Source: Xiphias gladius
Taxonomy: Eukaryota; Chordata; Actinopteri; Istiophoriformes; Xiphiidae
Assembly: GCF_016859285.1 (NCBI RefSeq)
Contig: NC_053417.1
Coordinates: 21,429,706 to 21,493,705 of the forward strand
DNA: 64,000 bases
Reading direction: 5' to 3'
The position numbers were made by a program, and so were the translations under genes. The notes beneath the pieces were generated by a model that did not search any database, was not told the origin of the DNA, and saw nothing but the letters and a program-made list of their open reading frames with translations. This document shows positions 12,101 to 24,800 of the stretch, one piece after another (the stretch's first letter is position 1; each line of letters starts with the position of its first letter).

Positions 12101-13824
12101 CCACAAGAAAGTTCCGCGTCTTAAACTCTGATTTAAGGTGAACACAGAGAAACCTTCCCCCTTCAGCGGAAGAAAGTGAAAACAGCCTTCTAGTGTCAAA
12201 CTCTGCACAGCGAAGGTCATAACATCCAAGTGAAGCAACAACAGGAAAAACACATTTACGAGGGGCTGGGGACTTTAACCAGCAGGCAGTACTTACTGTG
12301 AGATGAGGAAACAAGGATCCGTGAAAAGAAGAGACCCATCGGAGCAACGCCAGGGTACAACCGGAACTCACTGACAGCCATTTAGGCACTGCAAGAGTCC
12401 AAGTGACAGGAGAGCTATTTTACACGCAAATCAAGGGATATGTAGGATCAGGTTGTTGTGTGTAAAAAAGCACAACAGGGGACTTTGGTGCCTCACATAC
12501 CCTCTGTATGTGAGTTGGTAATTTCAGTGAGTAGCCCTGTGAAACCACCATCTCGCCTGGAACAGACAGAGTGAACAGACAGTTAAACTTGTTTTACCGA
12601 TGGCAAAGATCTGAGTGGCTATGAGCCGCGGCTCTATCCTTCATTTACTAGACACTTAAACTGCACAATCGCTGGGGCCTCTGGCAGCTTAACTCTTTTG
12701 CAGATTTACGTCTGCTTTAAATTTGAATGACCGCACATGGGTTTATGTTTCTGTGTGCGCTAAGGAGGCACAAATGTTTTATCTCAGTTGTCCGTACCTT
12801 TAAATGAAACTGAAAACACTTAATATTGCAGTACATAAATGTTATTACATTCATTTGTCTGGCACTTTTGTTCAAAGCAAATGGCATGTTTTACACACAC
12901 ATACTTTGAAAGCAGTTTGGGCTTCAGTGTCTTGTTCGGTAACACTTCAACATATACACCGTGGGAAATCAGGGGTCGAACCACCAACCCTTGCATTTAA
13001 AAAGCTTCACCACATGTTATATGATAAGATTCCTGGTGAACAATTATTGTCTCGGAAAATGTTTTGTAATGTACAGTCATCTGTAATGTGATAACATCCA
13101 ACACTACAGCAAATAATTGACCGTGTATTCACTACATTGTTTACCCATCAGAGTACTGACAAGTTCTATTTTAATGGTTTTATTTTGTACAATGCCCTGC
13201 TCAGTACATATCTTGGTCACAATTCTTATAAAAACAAATTTAAGGGATCCTTAACAAAAATATCAATGTCATCTTCAGAAGCCCCGTGTTGGCCAGGCAG
13301 TAATAACATTATTATCATAAACAACATGTCAAAGTTATAGTGTGTCGTATGCCACTGTTTGCTGTGAAAGCCGCACCTTGTATGCCAGCTTATATGGGTG
13401 TGTGTGAGTGTGCCTGTGTGTCCCCCCTACCACGCTGCTGCACTCCTCATCCACAGTGTTTCTGAGTGATCCAGAAATGCCGCCTTGCTGCTGCTTTCTG
13501 CACGACTGTGGAGCTTCAGAGACTCCCGGGGGAAATACAGACTCAGAGGACTAGACTCCTGCACAAAACACACAACAACGCCGTGACATTTTCCTGGACA
13601 CAGTGCAGATGCAGTAGAAGGTCGTTTGGCTACTGCAACTCCCCCCCCAAAGAAATAAACAAAAAACAAAAACAAAAACAAAAAAAACCCTACACAGCGG
13701 TTGCGAGTCAGACCTGTTTCGGTCGGTCTTCGGTGCTGGTCCCGGACAGCAGCTCGTTGTTGGACTCGCACAGAGTGGTCTGTCCGGAGGGCAGCGGAGG
13801 GGGGAACAGCGCCAGCGAGCACAT
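6190..13824 (-). CDS. aaas: Aladin, WD-repeat nucleoporin
   Basis: Complete gene. Exons in transcript order: 13824-13714, 13558-13431, 12556-12501, 12388-12297, 11935-11889, 10577-10479, 10198-10055, 9098-8978, 8899-8775, 8448-8388, 8280-8190, 7948-7855, 7216-7149, 7034-6953, 6813-6729 and 6345-6190. All junctions are GT-AG and the phases join to 1560 nt, or 519 residues (human aladin is 546, also with 16 coding exons). The start is [10 protein letters not shown], matching the family N-terminus. WD-type blades show as [80 protein letters not shown] and [16 protein letters not shown]. Aladin sits on the cytoplasmic face of the nuclear pore, anchored through NDC1, and its human loss causes triple-A syndrome. 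The C-terminal tail ([14 protein letters not shown] to stop) is shorter than in human. The gene is divergent from map3k12 and convergent with col2a1. Confidence 0.96.
9178..10031. repeat. Repeat-derived DNA filling an aaas intron
   Basis: The intron between the exons ending at 9098 and 10055 begins near 'tttctgcagggttaatcgag' and closes with 'aatgctttttaagacctttc gagacctgc'. Its two ends are partly complementary, as expected for an inserted element. Inside (about 9490-9870) is a copy of a common teleost interspersed repeat ('...cacatttgagaagctt...atttttgctgaaaaattcc'). The right edge stops about 25 bases before the exon that ends at 10055. Class is uncertain. Confidence 0.45.
11600..11830. 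repeat. Teleost interspersed repeat copy in aaas intron
   Basis: It shares the string of short phrases 'cttgttttatccaac', 'caaagatactcaatttactt', 'cacatttgagaacctgga', 'tttgacatttttgcttgaga' and 'aaattgttgccaata' with copies near 9490-9870, 39025-39370 and 54770-55570. It is non-coding and the class is unknown to me. Confidence 0.5.
12880..13030. repeat. Possible interspersed repeat in aaas intron 2
   Basis: The segment around 'cttcagtgtcttgttcggta' and 'ggggtcgaaccaccaaccct' resembles a common teleost repeat that carries a tRNA-B-box-like 'ggtcgaacc' string. It could be a SINE-like tail. Evidence is by memory of the motif only. Confidence 0.3.
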
Positions 13825-14239
13825 CTTCAACACGGTGAAACCCTGCCACTGAACCCTGGAAACACACCATGGGTCAGTCGGGTAAACACAAAGAAAGTTG
13901 ATGTCATGTTTACACCCTAACAGCTGAATGTAGCGTTAAACTCCGGTCAAACAGTGGACACACACAACTGGTTAGCGAAAACTAACGGTTGAAGTTAGCT
14001 AGCTAGCTGGCTCTCGTTAACTACTTTGACATCGCTTACTTTTTTTTGTCGTGGAAGTTACCTTGCAGTGTGTCCTGTGTACGGTAGCCGATTATCATGC
14101 GCTAGTTTCCAAGCAACAAAATAAAAGTAGATGCTACGCTGTTGTGACACTTTCGGTACCCAGCTTCGAGTCAATCCCGCCGTGTGCGCTACGGCGAGCC
14201 GAAGGGACAAATCGTGCGCAGGTTTCATTTTTTTTTTTT

Positions 14240-14970
14240 TTTCCATGTTAAAGCAACTTTATTTATAACACATTGAAGATATGTACAAAAAAAACTACCT
14301 TCCCAGGTGCATGCCGGTCCCATACCTGCCTACCTAAAGTATATAGCCTTACCTGAGGCTCCCATAGTGTTACCCAATCTTAACAATAAAAATAAAATAA
14401 ACAAAATACCAACAAAGTAAACTAAAAATGCTAAACAAACAAATAATAAAATATAACTAGCAAAACAATGTATCTTCTCTTCTCTCACCTTCATATCTTT
14501 GCCAATAAATAATTGTAAATCATGTTTTAAAGTTTGTTTCAAGTTCACAGAAATCACATCTTTGTTTTTTGTGTTTACCCATATTAAATAATGTACTGTT
14601 TAGTCCTGTATGACGAAATATCAATCTGGACATCCCGCTTCATCTCTGTCTTACTAAAGTTAACTGTTACATCAATATGGTTCTTTGTGTGGCTTCTTTC
14701 GCAAAATCATCTGCCAGTTCATTTCTTTTCATTCCAATAAGCACTACTGTCCACAAAAAAAAAAAAAACACACACACTCAGTCCCACCTTGAATTTAAAC
14801 CCTGGAACACTGATTGCAACTTCATTGACTGATTTCTTTGAAGCATCTGTGTAGGTCTGAATGTAATTGTAGCAGTGACTTTCTGTATACGTAGGTCTTT
14901 ATTGTACGTTAATCCAGAATAAACTCCTTATCTTTGTTTTTCTTTTTGAAAAATTTAAAATCTACCGTAG
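14240..14970 (-). repeat. LINE ORF2 3' fragment with RNase H domain
   Basis: The minus strand shows broken coding for an RNase H module: YTDASKKS (about 14852-14829, the catalytic TD-A/G-S motif), then NELADDFAKEAT (about 14725-14690, the third catalytic region), then TGLNSTLFNMGKHKKQRCDF (about 14620-14560), which looks like the cysteine-containing tail found after RNase H in non-LTR elements of the I/Nimb/R1 type. The frame is interrupted, so this is a dead 5'-truncated copy. It sits in the aaas-map3k12 intergenic region about 0.4 kb from the aaas start codon. Confidence 0.65.
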
Positions 14971-17105
14971 GATCAGGAATGCAGTCCAAGGTTGCATCGC
15001 TGGTACAGTGCAGAGTTCTGCTACACGGCACAAAGTGGACAGAGCTGACATGCTGTCCTCTTCAGGACAGAGAGCGACACTACATCAACACTCTGCCAAA
15101 CAGGTACTAACTATTTGTCGTTACAGAGTTTATACCAGAAACAAAGCATTTTATTTTACTTTTACACATTACAGGTGGTTTACACATGCTTTTTTTCCCC
15201 TGCAGTGTTTTTCCTCCACTTTCCTTATAATGTTGACCACGTCATAAGCCTAAACAAGCATCTGAATTGTGACGGACATAATGATGCTGCCTGTTCCTCC
15301 TCATCAGTGAAGGCTGATGGCACATGGTCAGCAGCAGGGCCATATTGACCCGTTAAGAGGCCCCTGGGCAAAAATTTGCTGTGAGCATATATGTACCCTA
15401 CCCCAAGCTCCCATTAAATGTTAGGTTCACATTTTTCAAGTCTGTCTTAAAACAATAGTCAGGTGCCAATATGAACACTGACACAGGTTTTGAGTACTGT
15501 AATCATTCCTCATGTTCACCCTGGCCATGAAAAGATTTCTTTTTAATGCGATTTCAATACAAGTGATTTGGGGGAAAAAAATCCACAGTCCTTATTTTGC
15601 TCATAGTTGAATAGTTCACCTAAAGCTTATATAAGGCCTCAGCTGTCTGAGTTGGTCAAATCAAGTTGGAATCTTCCCAAATTTTCTGCAATGATTCAGA
15701 ATGGGCAGGACCCAAATGCACAACTCAGAGACACTGATAAAAAGTTCAAATCCGTTGACCTTTACTTAATGCTCAGCAGACAAGACCGATAAGGCAGGGT
15801 TGACAACACCGCCTAGACCGGTACGATCCACAATCTGGCAGAGAGTAGGTGGAAATGGACTGATATATATACTAGGATGTAATTGGGGAATGAGGAACAG
15901 GTGAGTGGGTGGGCGGGGAGGAGTCAGGTGGCTGGAAGGCGGGAAGGGCTGGGGTTACTGCAGGGCAGGTGGGAGTGGCAGGGTCTGAAATGATACTGAG
16001 AGTTAGTGATACTTGGCACAGGCAGGCAGAGAATGAATGAATAACTGAGTGAACTGTGACAGTTTTGTCTTTTTGTCATAAAACTCCCTCTTTGTGTTTC
16101 CCGGATCAGCTGCTGCCTGTTGAGCTGCAGTGGAGGAACGGCAACAAAAAAGGGAATTTTATACTAAAAAAACGGCCTTAACTTTGACGGATATCCACTT
16201 GATTAAACTAATTTGGATGGCTGAAGCCTCATATTAGCTTCAGATATAGTTATGAATACATTTTTGCATGGAACAAGGACTCAATGCTCTAATGCACCTC
16301 CAGTATATTAGAAATGCATGAGAAGGGGATTGTTTAATAGACAGTATGAACAGGGGGAACAATTACAGCAAGCAAAACCTGTTTCAGTGTTCATGTGGAC
16401 ACCTGACATTTGTTTTAAGACAGACAAAAAAAAGTGAACCTATCCTTTAAGTCCAGTGCAACCAAAACTCCTGTGCTGGAATAATACTTCATTTTTTCGT
16501 AGTTTGTGGTAATTTGATTAAACACAAGGAACATGCCCCATGTGAAAAAGAAAATAAAACTAAAATAGTACAGGAGTCTTAAAACTAGATTTTGTCACAA
16601 GACCACCCGCAAGACAGGGCCAGATAACTAGCTAATAATGTAATGTAGTTGAGTTTAGGGATGCAAATAACTTCACACATTTGAAACCACATTTGACTTT
16701 GTAATGTAACTTGTAATCAAATTACCAGAACCGGAGGAGATGTGTGACCCTGGGGCTGTTTGGGGATCCTTCGCGATCTTTGGGACACGGGCAGTTGCCC
16801 ACTTTGCCCTCTCGGTAATCCAGCCTTGGACGGCGGCACACCGGCGTCCCCGGAGCCCAGGTCCAAGTGTGTCCTGCTCAAGGACACGTCGGCAGCAGCA
16901 GGGTGGGCGCTGCTGATTCCGGGACGTGCCAGGCCGGAGCGGCCCAGACGCGGAAATCGGTGAATGAAACGCGTCCAAGACGACACCTTATGCGAAACGA
17001 TGGACGTGATGATGGAAAAACCGATGGTCTGGTTCTCCGTGCGAGTCCCTGTGAGTGTGCAGGAGGTTGCGGTGGCGCCCCCTTGCGGCGCAGCTCGCAT
17101 TTCCG

Positions 17106-17113
17106 TGACGTCA
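17106..17113. promoter_or_regulatory. Consensus CRE (TGACGTCA)
   Basis: A perfect palindromic CREB/ATF site inside the GC-rich block upstream of map3k12. Its position fits a promoter-proximal element, but no transcription start is known. Confidence 0.35.
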
Positions 17114-17740
17114 ATTCAGCACTGGGAAAGAGACAGCTCCCCCCGCCCCCCGCCCCCCCCCAAAAAAAACCCAGCGCGCCTCACGTTGCATGGGTCCCCG
17201 GTTATTGATAACACAATTTGTCCGCTGGGATCCATCCCGGTAACGTGAAACTCGTGGATATAGGCGCTGGGAACACAAGAGACAGCCCGGGCCGAGGGGA
17301 AAACAACGGTTTGCTCGGTATCACCGACAAATAGAAAAGCCTAGCCCACCCCTTCACTTGACAACGCGGCATCAACCAGGCAGAAAGGTATGGGAATGTC
17401 ATACTATCCGGCTAAATGCCGATTGCACATGAAATCCGGTAGCACGGGACGTCTAGGCGTGATGCCGTCGTTCATGCCGCTCGCACTGCACCAGTGAACC
17501 GACGCTGCCAAGAGACGAATCATCGTCGATGAACGCTAGGAAATCATATTTGCGGAGCGAGAGAGCCAGCGTTACGAAATATTTGCGTTTGTGCCAACAC
17601 TGAGTAAATGTACAGGCGCTGCGGCAGTTTCACTTGGCATGGACCATAGTAGGCATCGGGCTTGCAATTCATGCACGTCGGCTATGATGCTGCTGAGTGT
17701 CATCATCGCATCCTCGGTTATTTAAAGATTGATCTTCCTG

Positions 17741-17742
<2 letters not shown>

Positions 17743-17784
<42 letters not shown>

Positions 17785-17816
17785 CGCGTGTGTGTGTGTG
17801 CATGTGTGTGTGTGCA
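17743..17816. repeat. (TG)n microsatellite with interruptions
   Basis: About 35 TG/CG dinucleotides, interrupted as 'cgtgcgcgtg' and 'catgtg'. It reads as CVCVCV in translated frames, so ORFs here are meaningless. The alternating purine-pyrimidine run could adopt Z-DNA. It lies in the map3k12 5' region. Confidence 0.95.
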
Positions 17817-17960
17817 CACTGCTCCTTCGCACCAGGCCCGGCGGTTGTTTATCGCCCGTTTTTTCATGCTCTCATTTCGCTCAGTCGCCGTGGCTCTTCT
17901 CATGCAGTGGTGCAGTACAAGACATGGAGCTGGTGTACGATATGTGAATCGGGTACATGT

Positions 17961-18061
17961 GCTCTCTCTCTCTCTCTCGCTCTCTCTCTATACCCCCACC
18001 CCCCCACCCCCCCCTCGCTCTCTCACACACACACACGTGCACGCACGCAGACACGCACGGA
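17961..18061. repeat. (CT)n, C-rich and (CA)n compound tract
   Basis: A 'ctctctctct' run is followed by 'acccccacccccccacccccccc', then 'ctctctcacacacacacac' and CG-containing dinucleotides. It is a compound low-complexity block about 0.8 kb upstream of the map3k12 start codon. Confidence 0.9.
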
Positions 18062-18803
18062 CGGACGTACACATCCACGCCGAGGCGGTTATGCAATTCG
18101 TCATATACTTCAGATGCACACAATGCTCCTCACTTGATGCATGACGAAGGACATATGGGAGCTGCTGGGTAGCTTCGCTCTGATGCTGTCAGGCACTGAT
18201 GCTCCCCAGAGGGACAGTTAGAGAACCAGGTGACAAGTCAGGGCTGTGGACTGCACAACCCCCTCTGGTCGATTCATTCATAAAGCCCATCTCCACTCTG
18301 GGTGATGGCTCCACCGGGCAGGCTGATTTTCCCATTCACAGACACGGCAGAGATGAGGCTTTACTGCGTGATTCAGACAGAATTTTGGTGTGGAAATGGA
18401 GTGACTGAGCGATTAAACTGGGGGGACTGGCCGCACGCCCGACTCAGCAGCACACGACGCCACTGTTTTGGTTGTTTTGCACTGCTTGAATGAAGGGAAA
18501 AGTTAGTGCTGAGTCCAGTAACTTCGTCGAAGTTCAAAAGAGACACCAGGAGTAAAGGTAGCAGTCATTTCAGCACCGGACCGCTCCACGAGTAAAACGG
18601 AGCTGTACAGTGCGGAAATGAGTCTAAACTTGTTTAGTCCTACTGTATATATTGAAAAGAAGTAGGCGTAGAAATGAAATATGGCTATAGTGAAGATTAT
18701 AAATCATTCTAATGCATTTCTTATCAAAATCTTCTCTTTCAGGCTTACTTCTCATCCTTCCATCCTCCATCCACCCTAACCTGCTGTGTTGGGGAAACCC
18801 CTG

Positions 18804-21800
18804 ATGAGTGGGACCTGTATCCATGAGCCCCGTGCCCCTTCCCCCTCCCTGTCAGGCTTCAGCACCCCAATCTCAGAACCCCCCTATCGAAGACTCGATG
18901 GAGACACCCCTGCCTGCACCCCCGAAACGGACCTGACCCCCACACAGTGTGTCCTCCGTAACGTGCTGTCCATCGACACCTGCGGACAGGGGGCGCCGGG
19001 TGGCAGCAGCCCCACTCCCAGTGATGGACCCTCGGCCCACTTTGACAACAGCGTGCTAAAACTACATGAACATGAGGTCTGCCAGTGTGGCGGCGGGGCC
19101 GAGGCAGGGCACAGCCCAGAGGCTGGCGCTGTCCGGAGCCAGTCGGAGAACATTCGGCTACAATCAGGAAGTGGAGGTTTTTTGGAGGGACTGTTTGGCT
19201 GCCTAAAACCAGTCTGGACCATGATTGGAAAGGCCTACTCCACTGAACACAAACATAGCCATGAAGGTATGTGAAGATAACAGAAAATGTTCCACCGCTA
19301 TACCATCTGACCCTCTGCTGTTCTTTGGACAACGTATGTACTGTAGATGCCATAGAACAAAGAAAAGTCAGACAGCTGTGTGACCTGAACATGTCATATA
19401 GTCTTTTAGTTTATGAAATTATTGTGGTGCCTTCGTAACCATGGAGATTCTCCATAGAAAATTAATATCTGAGCTCGTCGATGAAGCTTGAAAACCACAT
19501 TGGTGGAAATATTCAGATCCTTTACTTGTGTAAAATTACCAAGACAACAATCTAAATATAGTCCACAACAAGTAAAAATCCTGCTTTTGAAATCCTATTT
19601 AAGTAAAAGAAAGGATTAAAAGTAAAAGTACTCAGTCTGCAGAAAAATTGTACCTGTGTCTGATATATTATTATATACTACATTACATGATTATATTGTT
19701 ACTGATGAATCAGTGCATGGCTAGCCTATTTGTAGGTGTTTGAGCTGGAGAGAGTTTAAGCTACTTTAGACACAGTGGAGTAGTTTAGTCAGAGGTCCCG
19801 AACCTAGGGGTCAGAAACCCCTCCAGAGGTTCACAAGATAAATCTGAGGGGTCACGAGATGATTAAGTGGTGATTTGTGATGATTTGTGTAGCAGAAAAA
19901 AATCTGCTACACAAATTTGTTTTCATTTTTTTTGACTTCTCTCTAATGTTTGGTGGAATTTCAGCAAACTTATTGACATCTCAAAAGTGACAAGGGGCCA
20001 CTGCTAGAGACTGCTTCTTTGTAAGGGGTCACAAGCCTAAAAGGTTAGCAACCCCTGGTTGAACAATACTTACAGTGCATTCAGAAAGTGTTCAGACACC
20101 TTCACTTTATCTTCATTTTGTTATGTTTATGCTAAAATCATTTCAGTTCATTTTTCCCTCATCAATCTACACTCAATACCCCATAATGACAAAGCGAAAA
20201 AAGAATTTGAGAAACCTTTCCGAATTTATCAAAAAGGAAAAACTGAAATATCACATTGACATTAGTATTCAGACCCTTTACACAGTACTTACAGCCTCAA
20301 GTCTTTCTGGGTATGACGTGACAAGCTTTGCACACCTGGGGGGATTTTCTGCCCATTCATCTCTGCAGATCGTCTCCAGCTCTGTCAGGTTGGATGAGGA
20401 CCGTCGGACGACAGCCATTTTTACGTCTCTCCAGAGATGTTCCGTTGGGTTCAAGTCAGGGCTCTGACTGGGCCACTCAAGGACATTCACAGTCTTGTAC
20501 CTAAGTCACTCCTGCATTGTTTTGGCTATGTGCTTAGGGTCATTGTCCTGTTTGACAGTGAACCTTGGGCCCAGTCTGAAATTCTTAGTGCTCTGGACCA
20601 GGTTTTCATTGAGGATACCTCTGTATTTTGCTCCGCTCATCTGTCCCTCTTCCATGACCAGTCTCCCGTTCCCTGCCTCTGAAAAACACCCGACAGCATG
20701 ATGCTGCCACCACCACGCTTCACCGTTGGGATGGTATTAGGCAGGTGATGGGCAGTGCCTGGTTTCCTCCATACATGACGCTTAGAGTTGAGGCCAAACA
20801 GTTCAATCTTGGTTTCATGAGACCAGATAATCTTGTTTCTCACAGTCTCAGAGTCCTTTAGGTGCTTTATTGCAAACTCGGACTGGGCTTTCATGTGTCT
20901 TTCACTGAGGAGAGGCTTCCGTCTGGCCACCTTGCCATAAAAGCCCAGATTGGTGGAGAGCTGCAGGGATGGTTGTCCCTCTGGAAGTTTCTCCCATGTC
21001 CAAACAGCATCTCTGGAACTCAGCCATGTGTGACCATCGGGGTCTTGGTCACTTCTCTTACCAAGGCTCTTCTCCCCTTATTGCTCAATTTGGCTGGGTG
21101 GCAAGCTCAATGAAAAGTCCTGGTTGTTCCAGACTTCTTCCATTGAAGAATTATGGAATTATTGGGAACCTTCAAGGCAGCAGAGGTTTTTTTTGTAGCC
21201 TTCCCCAGATCTGTGCCTCGACACAACAGTTCCCTAACCTCACGGTTTGGTTTTTGCTCTCATATGCATTGTCAGCTGTGAGACCTTATATAGACAGGTG
21301 TTTGCCTTTCCAAGTCATGTCCATGTTCTGGATGCACTGTAACTAACAATACATTGTATTGTTAGATATGCATTGTTATGATAAGTGTATCATATGTTTT
21401 TTATGTAAAATCTGAAAAATGTAACTAGAGGTGTCAGATTAATGTTGTGGAGTAAAAAGTAAAATATTTTTCCCTGAAATGAAAGAGTCAGAGAAGAGTT
21501 AAGTAGCAGAAAATGGAAAAATCCATGTATCCATGTATAAGTATCTCAGATTGTAGTTAGGTATAGTACTTGAGTAAATTTAATTTGTTATTTTCCATAA
21601 CTAGAACTCCATTGTTTTCATTGCTCTCTGACTGCCACCACGTCTTGCTAGCAGCATGACTGTGTTTACGGGTCCGTCAGCCCAGCTCATCCACAGTCAT
21701 CAGCTACAGTGAGTTTTCAGAGCTGGCCAGGGGCAAGCATCATGTGAATCTGCCTCCACTGCAGCTCTCCAGAGATCTCGACACTTAAGTGGACCTCATG

Positions 21801-24800
21801 AAGAATTGATCTGGTTGTCTCTTTTAGTCTGCCTAGCTCATCTCTCTTTAGTGACCATGCTCTCGGAGTCATTTAAGTAGTGTCACTTTGAGAGTTGACA
21901 GACAGATTAGACTATAAGTGGGTTGTTGTTTTCCCCTTCAAATTTTCTCTTATCTCTGGATAGAAATGTGATGTTCAACTCGATAAGCTGTCAATATAAC
22001 ATTTGTTTGAACATGGCAGGTGCTTTGTATGATGTAATTGTGCCCTGCCAGCCTATTCGAATGTGTAGCATGGACCTAGCATTTGCTCAGCAGTAGCCCT
22101 GACTCCTCCCTGTCCAAGCTGGCAAGAGTACATATTGACATTTGGAGGCTTTGCAATGTGGGATGGATATAAATTAAGTAATTACTCGACGGGTGCTACT
22201 GAAAAAATTCTCTTGCAATAACTGTGTTAATCCTGTGTAACGCTTCGGAATTTCACATTTTCCTCATTGAGTTTTATTTTGTTGACTTATTGGTCTGCGT
22301 TTAGATTCCTGGGAGGTTCCTTTTGAGGAAATCTCAGACCTGCAGTGGGTGGGCAGCGGGGCGCAGGGGGCTGTCTTCCTCGGCAAGTTCCACGGAGAAG
22401 ACGTGGCTGTAAAGAAAGTGCGGGACATCAAAGAGACAGAGATCAAACACCTCCGCAAACTCAAGCACCCCAACATTATCACTTTCAAGTGAGGAAACTC
22501 ATGATATCCTACAGGGTCACATATCAACATATCAAGCTTTTAACTGCATGAATGCCACTTTGATATAGTGTTTTTGTTTTCCGGCCATCTTTGCTATGTT
22601 ATCTGACTGCCTTGCCTCCTTCTAGGGGCGTATGCACCCAGGCTCCTTGTTACTGTATCTTGATGGAATATTGTGCCCAAGGCCAACTGTATGAGGTGCT
22701 GAGGGCGGGCCGTAAAATCACCCCTTCCCTCCTGGTTGACTGGTCCATGGGCATTGCAGGTGGCATGAACTACCTACATCTACACAAAATCATCCACCGA
22801 GACCTCAAGTCCCCCAAGTAAGTCAGCGCAGCTAGACTAATGAGAAATACCGCCAACACAACACCTGAAATTTCATAACTGATTATTATTTCTGCGTAAA
22901 ATTCCGTGTAATCTCACCTTTGCAGCATGCTGATTACACATGATGACCTGGTCAAGATCTCGGACTTTGGCACCTCAAAGGAGCTCAGTGACAAGAGCAC
23001 CAAGATGTCATTCGCCGGCACTGTAGCCTGGATGGCTCCTGAAGTGATTCGGAATGAGCCAGTGTCAGAAAAGGTGGACATCTGGTAAGTCTGATAAACG
23101 TTCACATTTTTGCCTAGCTTACAAACACATGGTTTTTCCCCACTCAGTGTAGCAATTTAGCAATTATCTTTAATATACTACGGTAGAAGTGCAGATAATG
23201 TATCACTATTGTGAGTTAATAGTTTGTAATTTCCGTGTTTCAAAGATATTAATTTCCTCTAAGGGAGTTTTTATGATATTCTCTGTGTGATGTCTGCTTT
23301 GTGTGACTGAATTGTCTTGTTGTGATGTTGTATGTATGTAAAGTGTTCTCAAGTCTCTTTTGTTAAAGAGATCTTGACCTCAATTAGACTTCCTGAATAA
23401 ATAAAGCTTCACTCGATTTAAAGGTCGTTTGGAGTGGTGCTGTGGGAGATGCTAACTGGAGAGATCCCTTATAAAGACGTGGACTCATCTGCCATCATCT
23501 GGGGTGTGGGAAACAACAGTCTTCAGCTGCCAATACCTGAGAGCTGCCCTGATGGCTTCAAGATCCTCCTCAGACAGTGCTGGTGAGCAAACGTCTGGAA
23601 ATGGACATTTGGGACGAAGAAAGAAAAATAATGAGCACAGCTAGTCTGTGGTTTAAGGACTTTATTGATTTTACAGTGCACTGTAAATGTACACAGTTGT
23701 CTGTCCCATCTTGGATTTGCAGGAACTGTAAGCCCAGGAACAGGCCCTCTTTCCGTCAGATCCTTCTTCATCTGGATATAGCATCAGCTGATGTACTGTC
23801 CACTCCACAAGAGACATACTTCAAGTCTCAGGTATGGTTGCTTCTCTGATTCCCCATCTGAATTTATGAAGATACACCGAAACCCCCCCCCCCAAAAAAA
23901 TGCCACAAATCATACTAAATATACAAACACAAATGTGCACAAACAGACACAAATACACATGTACCCGAACATGATTGCACAGTAATCAGACATTAACTGC
24001 CATACAGAAGAGAACTGGTTTTAAAGTCAGTTCTGTTTAGACAGAGCTGGTTAACAGAAATGTGCTCTCATCAGGCTGAATGGCGAGAAGAGGTGAAACA
24101 GCACTTTGAGAAGATTAAATCTGAGGGTACTTGTCTCCACCGACTCGATGAGGAACTGATCAACCGACGCAGGGAGGAGCTCAGGTCTGTTTTTCGCGCG
24201 TAGCTCTCCCATACATTGCTTCATGTCAACTCAGGGTGTTACACTATCCAAATCAGTTGTAACCAGTGGATACTGGTAATTTTACTATGTTGGCTTACAT
24301 GCATGAAGCCACTTTCCCTCTGTCCTATTTCTCGATGTCACTCCTTTGTCCGCCCCTGTGAATGAAGTGCCTTGAGTGCACGTCTATTGTAGAGGATTTG
24401 GATTCTCTCATGCGGCTGCACAGTGACTTCAGCAGCCTCTTTTCTTCTCAGGCATGCTTTGGACATTCGCGAGCACTATGAGAGGAAACTGGAGAGGGCT
24501 AACAACCTTTACATGGAGCTCAGCGCTGTCATGCTGCAGCTGGAGCTCAAAGAGAAAGAGTTGCAGAGGTACGAATAAAAGCATGAACACAGGATATATT
24601 TTTGTAAGACGCCGACATTCTTTACAAATTAATAAGCCACAATGCATTTACACTTTGGTGTCTTTTGGTGTTTCTTTCCAGAAGAGAGCAGTCTTTGGAT
24701 AAGAAGTATCCAGGCTTGTTTAAGCACCATAGCTCCAGACAGAGCAGCTCCTCCAACTCCATGGACAAACTCATCAAAAAGAGAAATGTCCCACAGAAAC

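Larger units (their letters stand above)
13825..18742. promoter_or_regulatory. Divergent aaas / map3k12 intergenic region
   Basis: No coding exon is recognised. The aaas promoter should lie just above 13824. A LINE fossil fills about 14240-14970. Around 15690-16060 there is G-rich sequence with repeat character, possibly an LTR-like or DNA-element relic. From about 16740 to 17700 the DNA becomes GC- and CpG-rich, and this is the best candidate for the map3k12 promoter and its non-coding first exon. A perfect CRE lies at 17106-17113. The first visible map3k12 splice acceptor is the AG at 18741-18742. Confidence 0.4.

Noticed and set aside
13427-13870. Single 147-codon minus frame across aaas exons 1-2
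   Set aside because: It runs through an intron in a different frame. The spliced exons 13714-13824 and 13431-13558 give the aladin sequence.
17662-18144. Long open frames rich in CVCVCV or LSLSLS
   Set aside because: They are translations of (TG)n and (CT)n microsatellites, open in several frames at once.
18786-18803. Upstream in-frame GTG start for map3k12
   Set aside because: GTG is not a normal vertebrate start, and the ATG at 18804 aligns with the family N-terminus.
18859-19392. Minus-strand 177-codon frame
   Set aside because: Antisense shadow of the first map3k12 coding exon.
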